Shown: positions 22,656 to 33,920 of the stretch, one piece after another
How positions within the stretch are numbered: position 1 is the stretch's first letter
Layout: each line of letters begins with the position of its first letter
Assembly (NCBI GenBank): GCA_023101725.1
Contig: JALJCO010001417.1
Location: forward strand, 1-64,000
DNA: 64,000 nt
From: Atherinomorus stipes
Taxonomy: Eukaryota > Chordata > Actinopteri > Atheriniformes > Atherinidae
Direction of reading: 5' to 3'
Made by a program: the position numbers and the translations under genes
The notes under the pieces: generated by a model
Told to the model about the DNA's origin: nothing
Database searches by the model: none
The model's input: the letters and a program-made list of their open reading frames with translations, nothing else

Positions 22656-23399
22656 GAAGTTGAACTTTACAGGATTCGTCTGTATCAACGGTCACTAAAT
22701 TCTGTGCTATGTGCAGATTTGATTTATTTTACACATATAGACTGCAATTACAAATAAAGTTTAATACAGTGAGATGGCTGAAACCTCATAACCCAATGTG
22801 CCTATCAGGGTATGAGCGTGTGTGAATGGGAAAATGTGACATTGCCGCTTTCAGGCTTGCATTGTGGAATAGGCTATTTGTGGTGAAGTCCATCTGCTCT
22901 ATAACCGCAGTTGTCGCCTCTAACAAACTGCTTCCTTGTGGACTTATTGCTACATTCAGATATCGGGAAATGTTGCAGATATGTTGTTTGTCACACGAGC
23001 CACCTTTTCATCCCTGTTGTAGTAATGTGAAATGATGTTTCCGGGTCACCACTAAGAGGCACTGTTAATTTTTATTGTGTTCTTGTGATGTCAGAAAGTG
23101 AAGAAGAAGAGAACATTTTGCCTTGTGTAGATGGCAGAAAACAGCAGCAATGAATGGTTGAATGCTCAAGGCAAACCGAGTGATAAGGTTCTGAAATAGT
23201 CGTGGTGTCGGCCAAGTTACCATCTCTGTCCAGGACATTTTCTTGTGCGTTCAGCCAAAACAAATGCAAACGGTAGCCTAGAAAAGACAAAGTCTGCACT
23301 GATACCACTTTCCAGAACAAGTTTGAAAGGATTGGAACTCTAGTGTAGCCTAAAGTCATAATGATTATTTCATTTATTGACATTCACTGTAATTTGAAA
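22656..23399. other. No gene seen
   Basis: The 103-codon minus-strand frame at 23072-23383 lacks recognisable features. Nothing else. Confidence 0.5.
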
Positions 23400-23573
23400 T
23401 GAATCTGATATTACTTATAAATCACTTAGTACTCGAGTTGTTTTTACAGTACTTTTTACTTTTACTTGAGTAACTATTTGGATGACTACTTTTTATGTGA
23501 ACTTGAGTCATATTTTTTAAAAGTAACAGTACTTTTACTTGAGTATATTTTTTGGCTACTCTACCCACCTCTG
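23400..23573. repeat. Tol2-type hAT terminus (solo end)
   Basis: Repeated TTTACTTGAGTA blocks lead to GGCTACTCTACCCACCTCTG at 23573. CAGAGGTGGGTAGAGTAGCC is the well-known start of hAT MITEs related to Tol2 in fish. The opposite end is not visible upstream, so the copy is truncated. Confidence 0.65.
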
Positions 23574-24828
23574 GTGTGCAACGAGTGTCGGGCAACTTGG
23601 AAAATAATGTGAAGTTGTACTACATAAAACGAAGCTGCTTCACCAAACTAGCAGACGAACTTTGAACTTTCGAGCCAAATAGGACGGGCTGGGTGATCGT
23701 GCAAGGAGATTCTTCCATTTCTTCTATAAACAAAGATCACAAGAAACAGCTTTGTGTGCAATGCTGACACCATCTCTCTATTGCAAAGTTTGAAACAGTA
23801 TTCTGAGTTTAGTTCTCAGTTAAAAGTTAGATTTTCCTGTGGTGGATAAATTATAATGCCACTTGTTAACTGTTTTCTGCTCAATACTGCATGTCAATCC
23901 ACTTGTGACTAATAAGTGATATTGATTTTTGTTCATGCTCTGCAATTTTTTTTGTAGCTTTTTAATGACCACACAAAACGTCCTGCAGCTCTGCATGCTT
24001 TAACTGAGGGGGAGATGAGCAACAGCAAAGCTGCTGTCAAGTCTGCTTTGCGGCTCCTTTAATTGACTAGTGGGATTTAAATTTGATGTCTCTGCTTGTC
24101 TTCATGTTTGTTCACAAAGTCCTGTTTGTTGCGCATCCTCAGGTGTCTTTCCCACTTTTTGTCTGAAAGTACAGTTAGAAACAATACTTTTCCTTTTAAG
24201 TTTTTTTTTTGGTTTGTTTTTTCACAGCCTGGGGCATCACGTTACAGCTGCCTTTTGCTTTGCAGTGCTGCGTCACATGGCAGCAACTAGATATAAACTT
24301 AGTAGCTGTTTTGAGCAATCACCATGGCTAATGGGCTGTATGCACAACTCTACTACTTCCTGAACTCAAGCCAGCTCCTTTGTTTCCTATCTGTCATACT
24401 GGACAAATTGATTAATCCAGGTGTGCCTGACCTCAGTAACCGTAACGACACGACAATGGTCAGATATATATAATGATACATACTCTGTAATGATGTAGTC
24501 TGATTTATATTGGGTTTTAAAATACACAATTCTTTTAAGTAACAATAAATACAGTCATTTGGTGCAAAACTAGATTTGGATAACAGTAGACTAATTTCGC
24601 AAGATTTCTATGTCAAGTCTGGAGCACTTGTGAAATATGTTCGTGCCTTGGAGAAGATTAGTAATATAAAAAAAAATGGTGAATGCAGCATTTTTTTCCT
24701 AAATCCCTTGAACAAACCATTTCAGAACAATTTTTTTCATACGCTTCTTGCACAAAGCCCACTGCTTTTTTTTTTCTTCTTTTTTTTTAAAAAAAGGAAA
24801 GATTAATATTTGATTTCAGCATTTAACA
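23574..24828. other. No gene; one repeat fragment
   Basis: At 24361-24455, GATTAATCCAGGTGTGCCTG and GACCTCAGTAACCGTAACGAC match inverted and rearranged parts of 6885-6970. Homopolymer T tracts lie near 24765-24790. Otherwise unrecognised. Confidence 0.5.
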
Positions 24829-24830
24829 TA

Positions 24831-26130
24831 CAGCGGGGAAACAAGTACTGAACACGTAAACATTTTCTCAGAAAATCTATTTCTTTTAGAGCTATTTTCA
24901 CCAGATGTCGGCAACAACCCAAGTTATGCACACATATAAAGGAATCCTAACATTTATGTCCATAAATTACGTGTAATGTAGTGAAATGACAAAGGGAATA
25001 AGTATTGAATATGCTTACTGAAATTTATTTAATACTTTGTGCAAAAACCTTTGTTGGTGAGTTCAGTCTCAAGACGCCTCCTGTATGGAGAAACCAGTGG
25101 AGTACATTGATAAGGTTTGATTTTGGCCCATTCTTCCACACAAACTGCCTTCAAATCTTCAAGGTTCCCAGAGTCTCTTCTGTGAACTTGGATCTTCAGT
25201 TCTTTCCAAAAATTTTCAGATGGATTCAAGTGGGTTGATTGACCGGGCCATTCTAGCAGCTTTTATTTTCTTTTTCTTAAACCAGTTGAGTGTTTCCTTG
25301 GCTGTGTGCTTGGGATAGTTGTCTTGCTGAAAGAGCCAGGCTCTTTTCATCTTCAGCATATGGCAGATGGCAGCAGATTCTGGTTCAGAATGTCTCTCTA
25401 CTTTTCTCCAGTCATTCTTCCTTCAATGATATGAAGTGAACAACCCACACTATGATGTTCCCACCTCCAAACTTCACTGTTGCTATGGTGTTTTTGGGGT
25501 CAAGTGTGGTGCTATTTCTCCTCCAAACATGTTGTGTCTTATGACATCCGAAGAGTTCAGTTTTGGTCTCATCTGACCAGACTATGCTTTCCAGAATGTC
25601 GGGCGTTTGACCAGATGCAAACTTCAAATGATCATCAACATGATTTTTCTTCACAAAAGGAGTCTTGCGTGGTGTGCGTACACCAAAGCAGAAATACCTG
25701 CTGATTCCAGGTCTTTCTGAAGCACTCCATGAGTGGTCTTGAGCTGTTGGAGAACTTTTCTGATTATTTTTTTTACTCCTTTGTCTGAAATCTTGCGAGG
25801 AGCACCTGGCCGTGGCCGGTTTATAGCGATGCCGTGTTCTTTCCACTTCCGGATGATGGTCCCAATGGTGCTCACTGTAACATTCAGAAGTTTAGAAATG
25901 TATCTGGAGCCAATGCCTTCAATGTGTTTTGCAATATTAAGGTTGCATAGGTCTTTAGACAGCTCTTTGCTTTTACCCATTATGGAATGCTTCTTGTCTG
26001 ACACCTTGGTGATGAGAAACCTTTTAAAGCCATCAGTCAGGACTAAACCAGCTGATATGACTTTGCACTGATAGGGGACAGGATTACTTTCTAAATACTG
26101 ACAGACTCCAGCTGTTTTCTTGGCTTTTTA
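24831..26130 (-). mobile_element. Tc1-like element A, 5'-truncated
   Basis: Minus-strand copy of a Tc1/mariner element. The 3' terminus starts at 24831 with CAGCGGGGAAACAAGTACTG after a TA (24829-24830). It contains a long terminal region with TCAGAAAATCTATTT and CACCAGATGTCGGCAACAAC. The 5' side stops at about 26130, so the other TIR is lost. The same family is seen at 28815-31270. Confidence 0.85.
25029..25980 (-). pseudogene. Tc1-like transposase, broken
   Basis: Cut-and-paste transposase with N-terminal paired-like helix-turn-helix DNA binding and a C-terminal DDE catalytic core. The ATG is at 25980 (MGKSKELSK), followed by ISKLLNVTVSTIGTIIRKWK and the GRPR-like hook RPRPGAPRKIS. The first catalytic D is in VWSDETK, and GGGNIIVW lies beyond it. 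After that the frame is lost through a deletion of about 25 bp. The C-terminal part [11 protein letters not shown]...RRLETELTNKGFCTKY is readable at 25029-25229; the expected NPIE carries S-E. Not functional. Confidence 0.85.
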
Positions 26131-26307
26131 TAGGGAGAGTGTGTCTGTTTTGACTTATCTGGAACATTTCCTGATGTGTGAATGTGGCCGGAGCGCAATA
26201 TGTCCGCAAGGGAGCAACATGTTTGAAAAGACGAGTCCGATTTAAGAGCGGATGGGCTTTACTGCCCTTGTTCCGCAATGTAAGTCTGAAAGTGGCTTTG
26301 ATGACAT

Positions 26308-26780
26308 TTAAAGGGACTAGAGGCAGGAATTTAGAAAAAAAAACAAACATGCATGTCCATTTTTTTTAATGCTAATGGGTGATGAAGCGCTAAATACCAA
26401 AAGAAACGAGCCCATCCATGTCTCTCTCCGTTGCCTTGAACAGGCTGTGTGCTGCAATTCAGGGGCTGAATTTCCCGCGCTGCCCTGTGGATGTGACGTC
26501 AAATGAAACTATATCCGCATCCCCGACAGTTTTGATACAGGAAGAAGACAGTTGTGGTAAATTCAAACACTGTAAGCAATAGCTATGGATTCTTCCACCG
26601 TCAGCAAACGATCCAGATCAACTGAAAGACACTAAAAAGTGTAACTATGAAGAAAAAGCGTAGTAAACAACATTATAGCTTCAGTTTGTGCACGCTCCGT
26701 GACGGCTTGGCTCGTGGCTGAAGTTACCTGAAGCGCCAATTGTGGGTTTCATTTCTTAATCTTGCCTCTAGTCCCTTTAA
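26308..26780. mobile_element. TTAA-type MITE, 473 bp
   Basis: Termini TTAAAGGGACTAGAGGCAGG and CTTGCCTCTAGTCCCTTTAA are inverted repeats, 20 of 21 bases matching. No coding capacity. Same TTAA-AG signature as the elements at 4.1, 7.6 and 11.0 kb but different subterminal sequence. Confidence 0.8.
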
Positions 26781-27929
26781 CAACCCTGGCAGGTTAAAGA
26801 AATGTTGCAGATATTGCTTGCTGGCCCATTTGACAATAAAACGTGGTGAGAGAAAGTCAGATGAACAGTCAAAGATTTTCTATTCACATTCAAGCTGATA
26901 GTATTTGTTTCACCATGAAAAGTGTCTCTTGGTTTTATCTGTCTCAATAACTCTCATTTCGTGGAACTGGGAAAAGATTTTCTGGAAGCAGCAGAAAACT
27001 GGCCCGTCAGTTTTGACAAATACAGACATTGGCTTGACATCATTTAGTCTTGTGTTTTTAATCACACAGCTTCTAGGAACAGCTCAGGCTTTTTTAGATG
27101 AACATAGGTCACTTGGGGCGATAAAATGTCAGGCTGAGTCATATCCACCTTCTGTAACCTTGTGCCCAACACATCACTTCACATCAGACCATGAAAATGC
27201 AGGCTTTAATAATTCAGCAAAGTTAAATTATTAACAATCATCCTGTTATTTTTTCTCTGTGCTCTATGTCATGTCTTCTTTGCCCACTTATTTCCAACAA
27301 CAAGGCTTCAAGCTGTCTTGGCACGCCGCTGACCTGATTTCAAAACTGATCGTCTGACAAGAGGATTATTGATTAACAGTGCAATCTCAGCCTCATATAA
27401 CACTTCCGTCTGTCTGTGTTGGCTGTATAAGGCAAACAGTGCGACAACTGATGACTAACAAAGGCTTTAAGGAAAGATCCTGGAATTACCACAGCTTTCA
27501 TTATTAATCAGTCCTTATTTCCACTCATTCAGTGCAGTGTCACAGGGTGGTGGAGCCTATCCCATCAAACAAGTGAGTGAGTCATAATACAGGCTGCCAT
27601 TTTGTCACTGATCTGACAAGAACTACTTCATACATGCAATTGTTTAGGCAGAAACTAGAGTATTTGTCATCTTGTCTTATTAATTGGGGTAGGTGGGTGG
27701 GTATAGGCTTCTTTCATTCTCTGAGTGGCATGTATTAGTTAATTAGAAGAATAATAAATATACTCAATTGTAAGAAAAGGCTACACAAATTTGTATTTTC
27801 TGCAAAATAACATGCGTTTACAAATATTTAAGCAAAATCTAAACTTTTTTTTTCCTGCTCTGGGCTCCTCTGTTATAAGCAGAGGAACCCAGCCCTATAG
27901 TATAGCCTTGCTAATGCAGAGATGGGCCA
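26781..27929. other. No gene seen
   Basis: The 109-codon plus-strand frame at 26905-27234 is low-complexity-free but has no domain, splice or codon support. Left uncalled. Confidence 0.5.
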
Positions 27930-28150
27930 TTGTTATAAATGGACAGTTAGAAAAACAAAAAAGCATCTCTGATAGTATGGGGTTGCATTTGTGCCCAAGG
28001 CAATATAACATGCACAGCTTCCTCATCTGTAAAGGTACCATTGATGGTGAATTGTTTCTACACAGCAATTTCTGGAAGTGTACCTGAGCCAATGCAGTGA
28101 TTCTTAGAGAATTTTGCCTGTTTTTAATGCAGTGTGGTCTGATAATGATG
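27930..28150 (+). repeat. Dispersed repeat, copy 2
   Basis: GTATGGGGTTGCATTTGTGC, ATTTCTGGAAGTGTACCTGA and TTTTTAATGCAGTGTGGTCTG match the order in 9560-9770. Identity unknown. Confidence 0.45.
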
Positions 28151-28814
28151 ATGATAATGATATTAATAATGAACATAGGCAGGGCCATTTTCTGCCCTTT
28201 TGCCACCCTAGGTGAAGCAGATGGAGCCAGGGAGGTTTATGTAAGAAATATCAATAAAAATTGCATCTATCGACTGCATGGACTCTTCATTTCCTAAATG
28301 TCAAGTGAAGGATCTCAAATTGCACTAACTCCTCTGACATTTGGCCTTTGTTCGCTAACATTTAGCCCAGAACGTCACTTAAATTGGAACCTGCAAACAT
28401 TTGCCTGTGTTAGTTAACTTGAACGCACCAAATGGCTCCTCTACGAAACTGCTCCAAAAAGTAATGTTTTCTTTATCTAAATGGATTTTAGTAAATACTT
28501 AAATCAAATAATAGACACATACATTAATATTGTAACCTCTAGGCATCTTTTCTGTGAGATTAATGTATTTTGTATCCTGCTCCTGTCAAATGAACTAATA
28601 AACTAAACAAAACTAAACAATCAGTCACAGAGGAGGATGAAGGGAAGAAAAGAGGCATGGATATGTCAGCATAAACCAGGTGTGCTGATATGACATCAGG
28701 TGACATATCTAATTATAGAAGAGCAGAAAAAGGAGCCAAAACTATAGCTGATCAATGCAACTCTAATCAATAAGTGTGCGTCCACAACGCAATTTAATAA
28801 AACCATTAACAGTT
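28151..28814. other. No gene seen
   Basis: AT-rich; nothing recognised. Confidence 0.5.
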
Positions 28815-29155
28815 TTCTCAGAAAATATATTTTTAGTAGAGCTATTGACATTAAATTTTCACCAGATGTAGGCAACAACCCCAGTAATGCACACATAAAA
28901 AGAAATTCAAACATTTATGTCTATAAATGAAGTCATGTATAATATAGTGAAATGACACAGGGAAAAAGTATTGAACACATGTAGAAATGGAGGCACAAAA
29001 AGATATAAAAAGCCAAGAAAACAGCTGGAGTCTGTCAGTATTTAGAAAGTAATCCTGTCCCCTATCAGTGCAAAGTCATATCTGCTGGTTTAGTCCTGAC
29101 TGATGGCTTTAAAAGGTTTCTCATCACCATGGTGTCAGACAAGAAGCATTCCATA

Positions 29156-31060
29156 ATGGGTAAAAGCAAAGAACTGTCTAAAGACCTATGCCACCTCATC
29201 ATTGCAAAACACACTGAAGGCATTGGTTCCAGGTGCATTTCTAAACTTCTGAAAGTTCCAGTGAGCACCATTGGGACCATCATCCGGAAGTGGAAAGAAC
29301 ACGGCATCGCCATAAACCAGCCACGGCCAGGTGCTCCTCGCAAGATTTCAGACAACGGAGTAAAAAAAAAAAAATCAGAAAAATTCTCCGACAGCTCAAG
29401 ACCACTCATGGAGATCTAGAGAAAACCATAAGTAATGCACTCAACTGCCATCGCCTTCATGCATGCACACCACGCAAGACTCCTTTTCTGAAGAAAAATC
29501 ATGTTGATGCTCGTTTGAATTTTGCAACACAACATCTGGTCAAACCCATGACATTCTTGAAAACATAGTCTGGTCAGATTAGACCAAACCTGAACTCTTC
29601 AGACTACATGATTTATTTAGTCTTTCACCATGGTCACCATGTTGGATTAAACCACCGCGGTGGCAGAACTTATTCCCGTGTTGTAATCGGGAGACTGGTA
29701 CTAATACCAGCATCACCACCGCGATCAGTCATTTATCAGTTCATGGCTGCATCACAACACTGTAAGCTGTAAACACTGTAGCTATGTGTGACAGCAGTCC
29801 TCTGCTCTGACATGGAAAATAAAAAGAAGAAAAAACTGATTGTGGAGCGGTTTACAAACATTCACGCTGCATGACAATGCATCCCGAAGATTTAATACGA
29901 AGTACGGGGGTTGTAAATCAGCTGGCGTTTGAGTTTACGCAGTTAGCTTGTTAGCAGTTAGCCAGTCTGTCTACAGTACTGTCTACCAGGATTTCATGCA
30001 CAATAAAGCAGAATGTTACACAAGCGGCGAGACTTAACAACAGCAATGCAGGTGAGTCCCTAACAGGTGGAATCACCTCCTTTCCAAACGTAGTGATGTC
30101 GTCTTTGCCTGGTGTAATCCCAAACTAGTGAAAGTTGTTCCTGAGGTGGTGAAGACGACACCGGAGCTGAACCTGCTGTAGACAGCAGACTGTTGTGGCC
30201 CATTTTGGTTTTAACAAAGAGTCTAAACGAAAGTTTAAGCCACTTTCTAAGTCAAGTGTTACAGATAAATTTCAAATGAGGTCCAACACTAATAGAATCC
30301 ATGTTTTAACAAGAAAAATGCTGTTTCCGGGTGATGACTCCCTTGCCAAGTTAGTGTAATGGTAATAGAAACATAAAACAGCCACGCTGTGTTGGTATTT
30401 TTTTTATTCGTCATCAAACTACAGATTTATACAACATAATTAAAACCACAATGATCTCTGTTTGTGTCTTCAGGTTACTTAACATTTTTTGAATGATATG
30501 AGTGTGTGTTTGGATGTAGACTGCAGTACAAAACATAGGCTTTTTGCCCCCTGGTTGCATGCACAGCAGCCAATGTTTGTAAACAGAAAACCCATCCATA
30601 GCAACAGTAAAGTTTGGAGGTGGCAACATCATGGTGGGGGTTGTTTTTCAGCATGTGGTACTGGCAGACTTTATATCATTGAAGGAAGAATGACTGGAGA
30701 AAAGTAGAGAGACATTCTGAACCAGAATCTGCTGCCATCTGCCATATGCTGAAGATGAAAAGAGCCTGGCTCTTTCAGCTAGACAACCATCCCAAGCACA
30801 CAGCCAAGGAAACACTCAACTGGTTTAAGAAAAAGAAAATAAAAGCTACTAGAGTGGCCCAGTTAATTGAATCCAATTAAAAATCTTTGGAAAGAACTGA
30901 ACATCCGAGTTCACAGAAGAAACTCCTGGAACCTCCAAGATTTTGACAGCAGTTTATGTGGAAGAATGAACCAAAATCACACCTAAGCAATGTATTCCAC
31001 TGGTTTCTCAGGTGTCTTGAGGCTGTAATCATCAACAAAATCTGTTGCACAAAGTATTAA
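29156..31060 (+). pseudogene. Tc1-like transposase, broken
   Basis: The ATG at 29156 gives MGKSKELSKDLC, then ISKLLKVPVSTIGTIIRKWK and RPGAPRKIS, nearly the same as element A. An A-rich frameshift follows at 29361-29374 (run of A). The sequence is recognisable to about 29605, stops at an unrelated block, and resumes at about 30600 with VKFGGGNIMVGVVF-like text and the remainder of the DDE core. It ends at TAA 31058-31060. The first catalytic region is damaged; stops and frameshifts abound. Confidence 0.8.
29611..30589. other. Unidentified block inside Tc1 element B
   Basis: About 980 bp without recognisable termini or coding sequence. Contains CCACCGCGGTGG (a 12-bp palindrome) at about 29653. 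Could be an unrecognised element or captured sequence. Confidence 0.4.
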
Positions 31061-31272
31061 ATAAATTTCACTAAGCATGTTCAATACTTACTTCCTGTGT
31101 CATTTCATTGTGTTACACACAACTTAATTTGTGGTCATAAATGTTAGGATTTGTATATGTGCATTGCTTGGGTTGTTGCCAACATCTAGTAAAAAATTTC
31201 ATGTCAGTGGCTCTACTAGAAATATATTATCGAAAAATGTTGATGTGTTCAATACTCTTCCCCCCCGCTGTA

Positions 31273-31278
<6 letters not shown>

Positions 31279-31334
<56 letters not shown>
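31279..31334. repeat. (TA)n microsatellite
   Basis: About 28 TA units immediately after the 3' end of Tc1 element B; followed by TACA-type repeats. Confidence 0.95.
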
Positions 31335-31338
<4 letters not shown>

Positions 31339-31356
31339 CATATACATACATAAATA

Positions 31357-31724
31357 TTAGAGGATCAACAATACTGGTATTGGTATCGAATTGAACCGTA
31401 CAGGTGCGTATTGAACCATGAGCACTGTGTATTGAATATCAAGCAATACAGAGTTTTTTAACTTATTTTATCAACTTGTGTTATGCCAATGAATTCTGTG
31501 TTGAAGACTCAGTGGATCTGTGTTTGATTACATTCACATCTTGAAATTTGGAACTACTTCGGTTTTCACATTGAGTATGATCCTGATGGCAAGCCCTTGT
31601 GGACAAAAGGACGTTGGGTTAAAAAAGCCATGATTTTTTTTTTTTTTTGTGCAAAAAAAATATTAAACCGTGACACTACAGTATTGAACCGAACCGTGAA
31701 TTTTTTGCATCGTTGCATCCCTAA
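31357..31724. mobile_element. Candidate small hAT-like MITE
   Basis: The left end TTAGAGGATCAACAATACTG and the reverse complement of the right end, TTAGGGATGCAACGATGC, match imperfectly. The interior repeats GAACCGTGA/TTGAACCG words typical of a common fish MITE class. Confidence 0.5.
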
Positions 31725-32023
31725 TATATACAGGTACTACCCTAAAAATTTGAATATCTGGAAAAAGCAATTTACATATTTTATCGATAAATAATATGCA
31801 AATCAATATATTTTGAGCTTTTGTTTGTTTTGATGTTGCTGATTAGGACTTGCAGCTTAAGAAAACCTCAAATTCAAACACTAAAAAAATTAGAATACTG
31901 TGAAAAGCTTTAGTACTGTAGGCTCAGACTGTCACATTCTAATCAGGTAAATAATCCAAAACATCTGCATAAGTGCCCTGAGCCTTTAAAAGTCCCTGTC
32001 TTGGTTTAGAAGAATTCACAATC

Positions 32024-32165
32024 ATGGGGAAGACTGCAGATCTGACAGTTGTACAGAAAGCCATCATCGACTCCCTGGACAAGGTGGGAAAGACACAAAA
32101 AGTGATAGCAAAAGAAGGCGGGTGTTCTCAGAGTGCTGTTTCAAAGCACATTAATGGACAGTTAA
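32024..32165 (+). pseudogene. Tc1-like transposase, N-terminal part
   Basis: ATG at 32024 reads MGKTADLTVVQKAIIDSLDK, then QKVIAKEGGCSQSAVSKHIN: the first helix-turn-helix of a Tc1 transposase. The frame is cut at TTAA (32162-32165) by the piggyBac-like element and resumes at 33623 with GRKRCTS-like text and in-frame stops. Confidence 0.85.
32162..32165. repeat. TTAA target duplication, left
   Basis: TTAA directly before the piggyBac-like terminus; repeated at 33619-33622. Confidence 0.8.
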
Positions 32166-33618
32166 CACTAGAACGGCCATGATTCTACAACTACTAAAAC
32201 GTCCACCAGCGGTCATTTTGAAATTTAAAATTCAGTAAATTCCCTGTAATAAGTACATGGCTAAAATATTTTTAACAATAATTAGATACTGTTTTCCAAA
32301 ACAAAGTTTAAAGCTGCAATTGTACAGTTGTGTTGTTTGGTAGACAACAGAAATAGACAAGATCTAAACTTTGATCTGCGCAGCCTAAATATTTATGAAA
32401 ACCAGAGTATAGGCGATCAGCCTGACATAGCCTACACAGACAGCATGACAAATGTAAATGTTGGGCTGTATGAAGGCAAAATGTTTATACTGTCAGGACA
32501 ATCTACACAGTTTACGATAATGGAAACATAATGTGGCAAGGTACGCAACAGAGGGCCCAGGTGGGATTTAATCCCCAGACTCCCAGGTGAAAGTCATACC
32601 CACTGACCATTCAGCCAAAGGGACATCCCTGTAGCCAAGTAGCCAGGGCACATGATCAGTCGGAGGCATAGTGACAGGACCGTCAACTGCCACATCTCTC
32701 CCCCTCTTTCCACAAGCACGTCCTCGTGCTCCACGCAGGATGCCACCAATTATGAATCCATGGACTGTTTACCAGCACTGCACATGGATCCTGCCGACAA
32801 CGCCAGAATAAGGCAAGGTACGCAAAAGAGGGCCCAGGCGGGATTTGATCCCCAGACTCCCAGGTGAACGTCATGCGCACTGATCATTCAGCCAAAGGGA
32901 CATCTCTGAGGCCAAGTAGCCAGGGCACATGATCAGTCGGAGGCATAGTGACAGGACCGTCAACTGCCACAATAAGTTTTTAGAAGTCACAGTGAAGCAG
33001 ATCAAGTCTCTCCTGCTGCAACCCCCTCCCTCCGCACAGCTTTGCCTCACATGCAGCCGGTGTCTGAGTTTTTTTTTATTTTTTTTATCCTCTGGGCCTA
33101 CCTACAGTAGCGCCCCTTACTTATAGTCCGTGCTGTAAGTCTGCTGCAGTGGATTGCGCTGCCTTGCTGCCGGTTTTCCTTCATAAACTCTGCCAGACGA
33201 TCCTCTGCTATAGAGACTCCTGCAAGCTGTTTGGGTGCAGTGCACAACATAAATACGGTGTGGGAATTTCTTCCTTCAAAGACCTTTATGTTGTAGAATG
33301 TTGCATTGCTTCATCTCTGGAAATCACCCTCTACAGAATACTTCTATAGGCTATTATCTGATCTAAAACGTCTGTTTTCTGAAAATAGGACAGCGCAAAC
33401 TCCTGTGAGGTCAAAATGACTGCCTGTGGACAAAATAGGTAGAAATGATCATATTTTCTCTGTTACTTACACAATAAATTTTAAAACTAGTTTTAATGAA
33501 AATTTACATTGTTTTAGGAAAAGTCAGTGACCAAGAAGGTTTCATGATTTTAATTGACAAAGTTATTGAATATGCAAATTTAAAAACAGTCAAAATGACT
33601 GCCTTGGCTGTTCTAGTG
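32166..33618. mobile_element. piggyBac-like non-autonomous element
   Basis: Termini CACTAGAACGGCCATG and the reverse complement of the right end, CACTAGAACAGCCAAGGC, are inverted repeats flanked by TTAA on both sides, the piggyBac signature. Subterminal GTCATTTTGA motifs lie at both ends, and a palindromic GTCAAAATGAC sits at about 33412 and 33590. The interior carries two tRNA-derived units (32533-32971) and no transposase. It interrupts the Tc1 transposase frame precisely at a TTAA. Confidence 0.75.
32533..32971 (-). repeat. Two tandem tRNA-derived units (inverted)
   Basis: GGCAAGGTACGCAA opens both copies at 32535 and 32812, a period of 277 bp. Each holds the reverse complement of the tRNA-like segment: GGGATTTGATCCCCAGACTC (B-box side) and CCATTCAGCCAAAGG (A-box side), followed by GGAGGCATAGTGACAGGACC. 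Same family and similar period as 14178-15770. Confidence 0.75.
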
Positions 33619-33695
33619 TTAAGCTGAAGGAAGAAGTGAGGAAGAAAACGATGTACAAGCTGGAGGGCTGACAGCAGCCTGGGGAAGATGCTCTT

Positions 33696-33902
33696 TGTTG
33701 TGTTTACAGACACTTGTTAAGAGTATATTCCTTCACCAGTAGGGGGCTCTGCGACTGAGAGTTGACAGTAGGGATAGAAGAAGAGTGATAGCCAGAGAAG
33801 AAGAAATGTAGGCAAGGGTTGAGTGCGCTTTTTCTGCAGTCTAAAATACAAGAGTTCAACTTCTTTCCGTCTCCTCCTTTTTTCTCCACCGCCAACATAA
33901 CA
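33696..33902 (+). repeat. Gypsy 5' LTR
   Basis: 207 bp, TGTTGTGTTTACAGACACTT to CCAACATAACA. Compared with the 3' LTR it differs at five bases: two adjacent (TAGG versus TGAG) and three single G/A or C/T changes. Confidence 0.92.
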
Positions 33903-33920
33903 AATTGGCAACGAGGATGA
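33903..33920 (+). other. Probable primer-binding site region
   Basis: AATTGGCAACGAGGATGA follows the 5' LTR directly, where a tRNA primer would anneal. The tRNA species was not determined. The gag ATG (33917) overlaps the end of this region. Confidence 0.5.

Larger units (their letters stand above)
28815..31270 (+). mobile_element. Tc1-like element B, interrupted
   Basis: Plus-strand copy of the same family as element A. The left TIR is partial (TTTTCTCAGAAAATATATTT, then CACCAGATGTAGGCAACAAC); the right end finishes CCCCCCGCTG followed by TA at 31271. Two transposase halves are separated by an unrelated 29611-30589 segment. About 50 bp of transposase sequence is also missing at that junction, so it is a replacement or rearrangement and not a clean insertion. 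Confidence 0.8.

Noticed and set aside
26905..27234. 109-codon ORF
   Set aside because: No similarity I can recognise and no gene context.
31131..31394. Open frames rich in IYIYIY
   Set aside because: They are translations of the (TA)n microsatellite; the same applies at 39884-40090 and 61291-61632.
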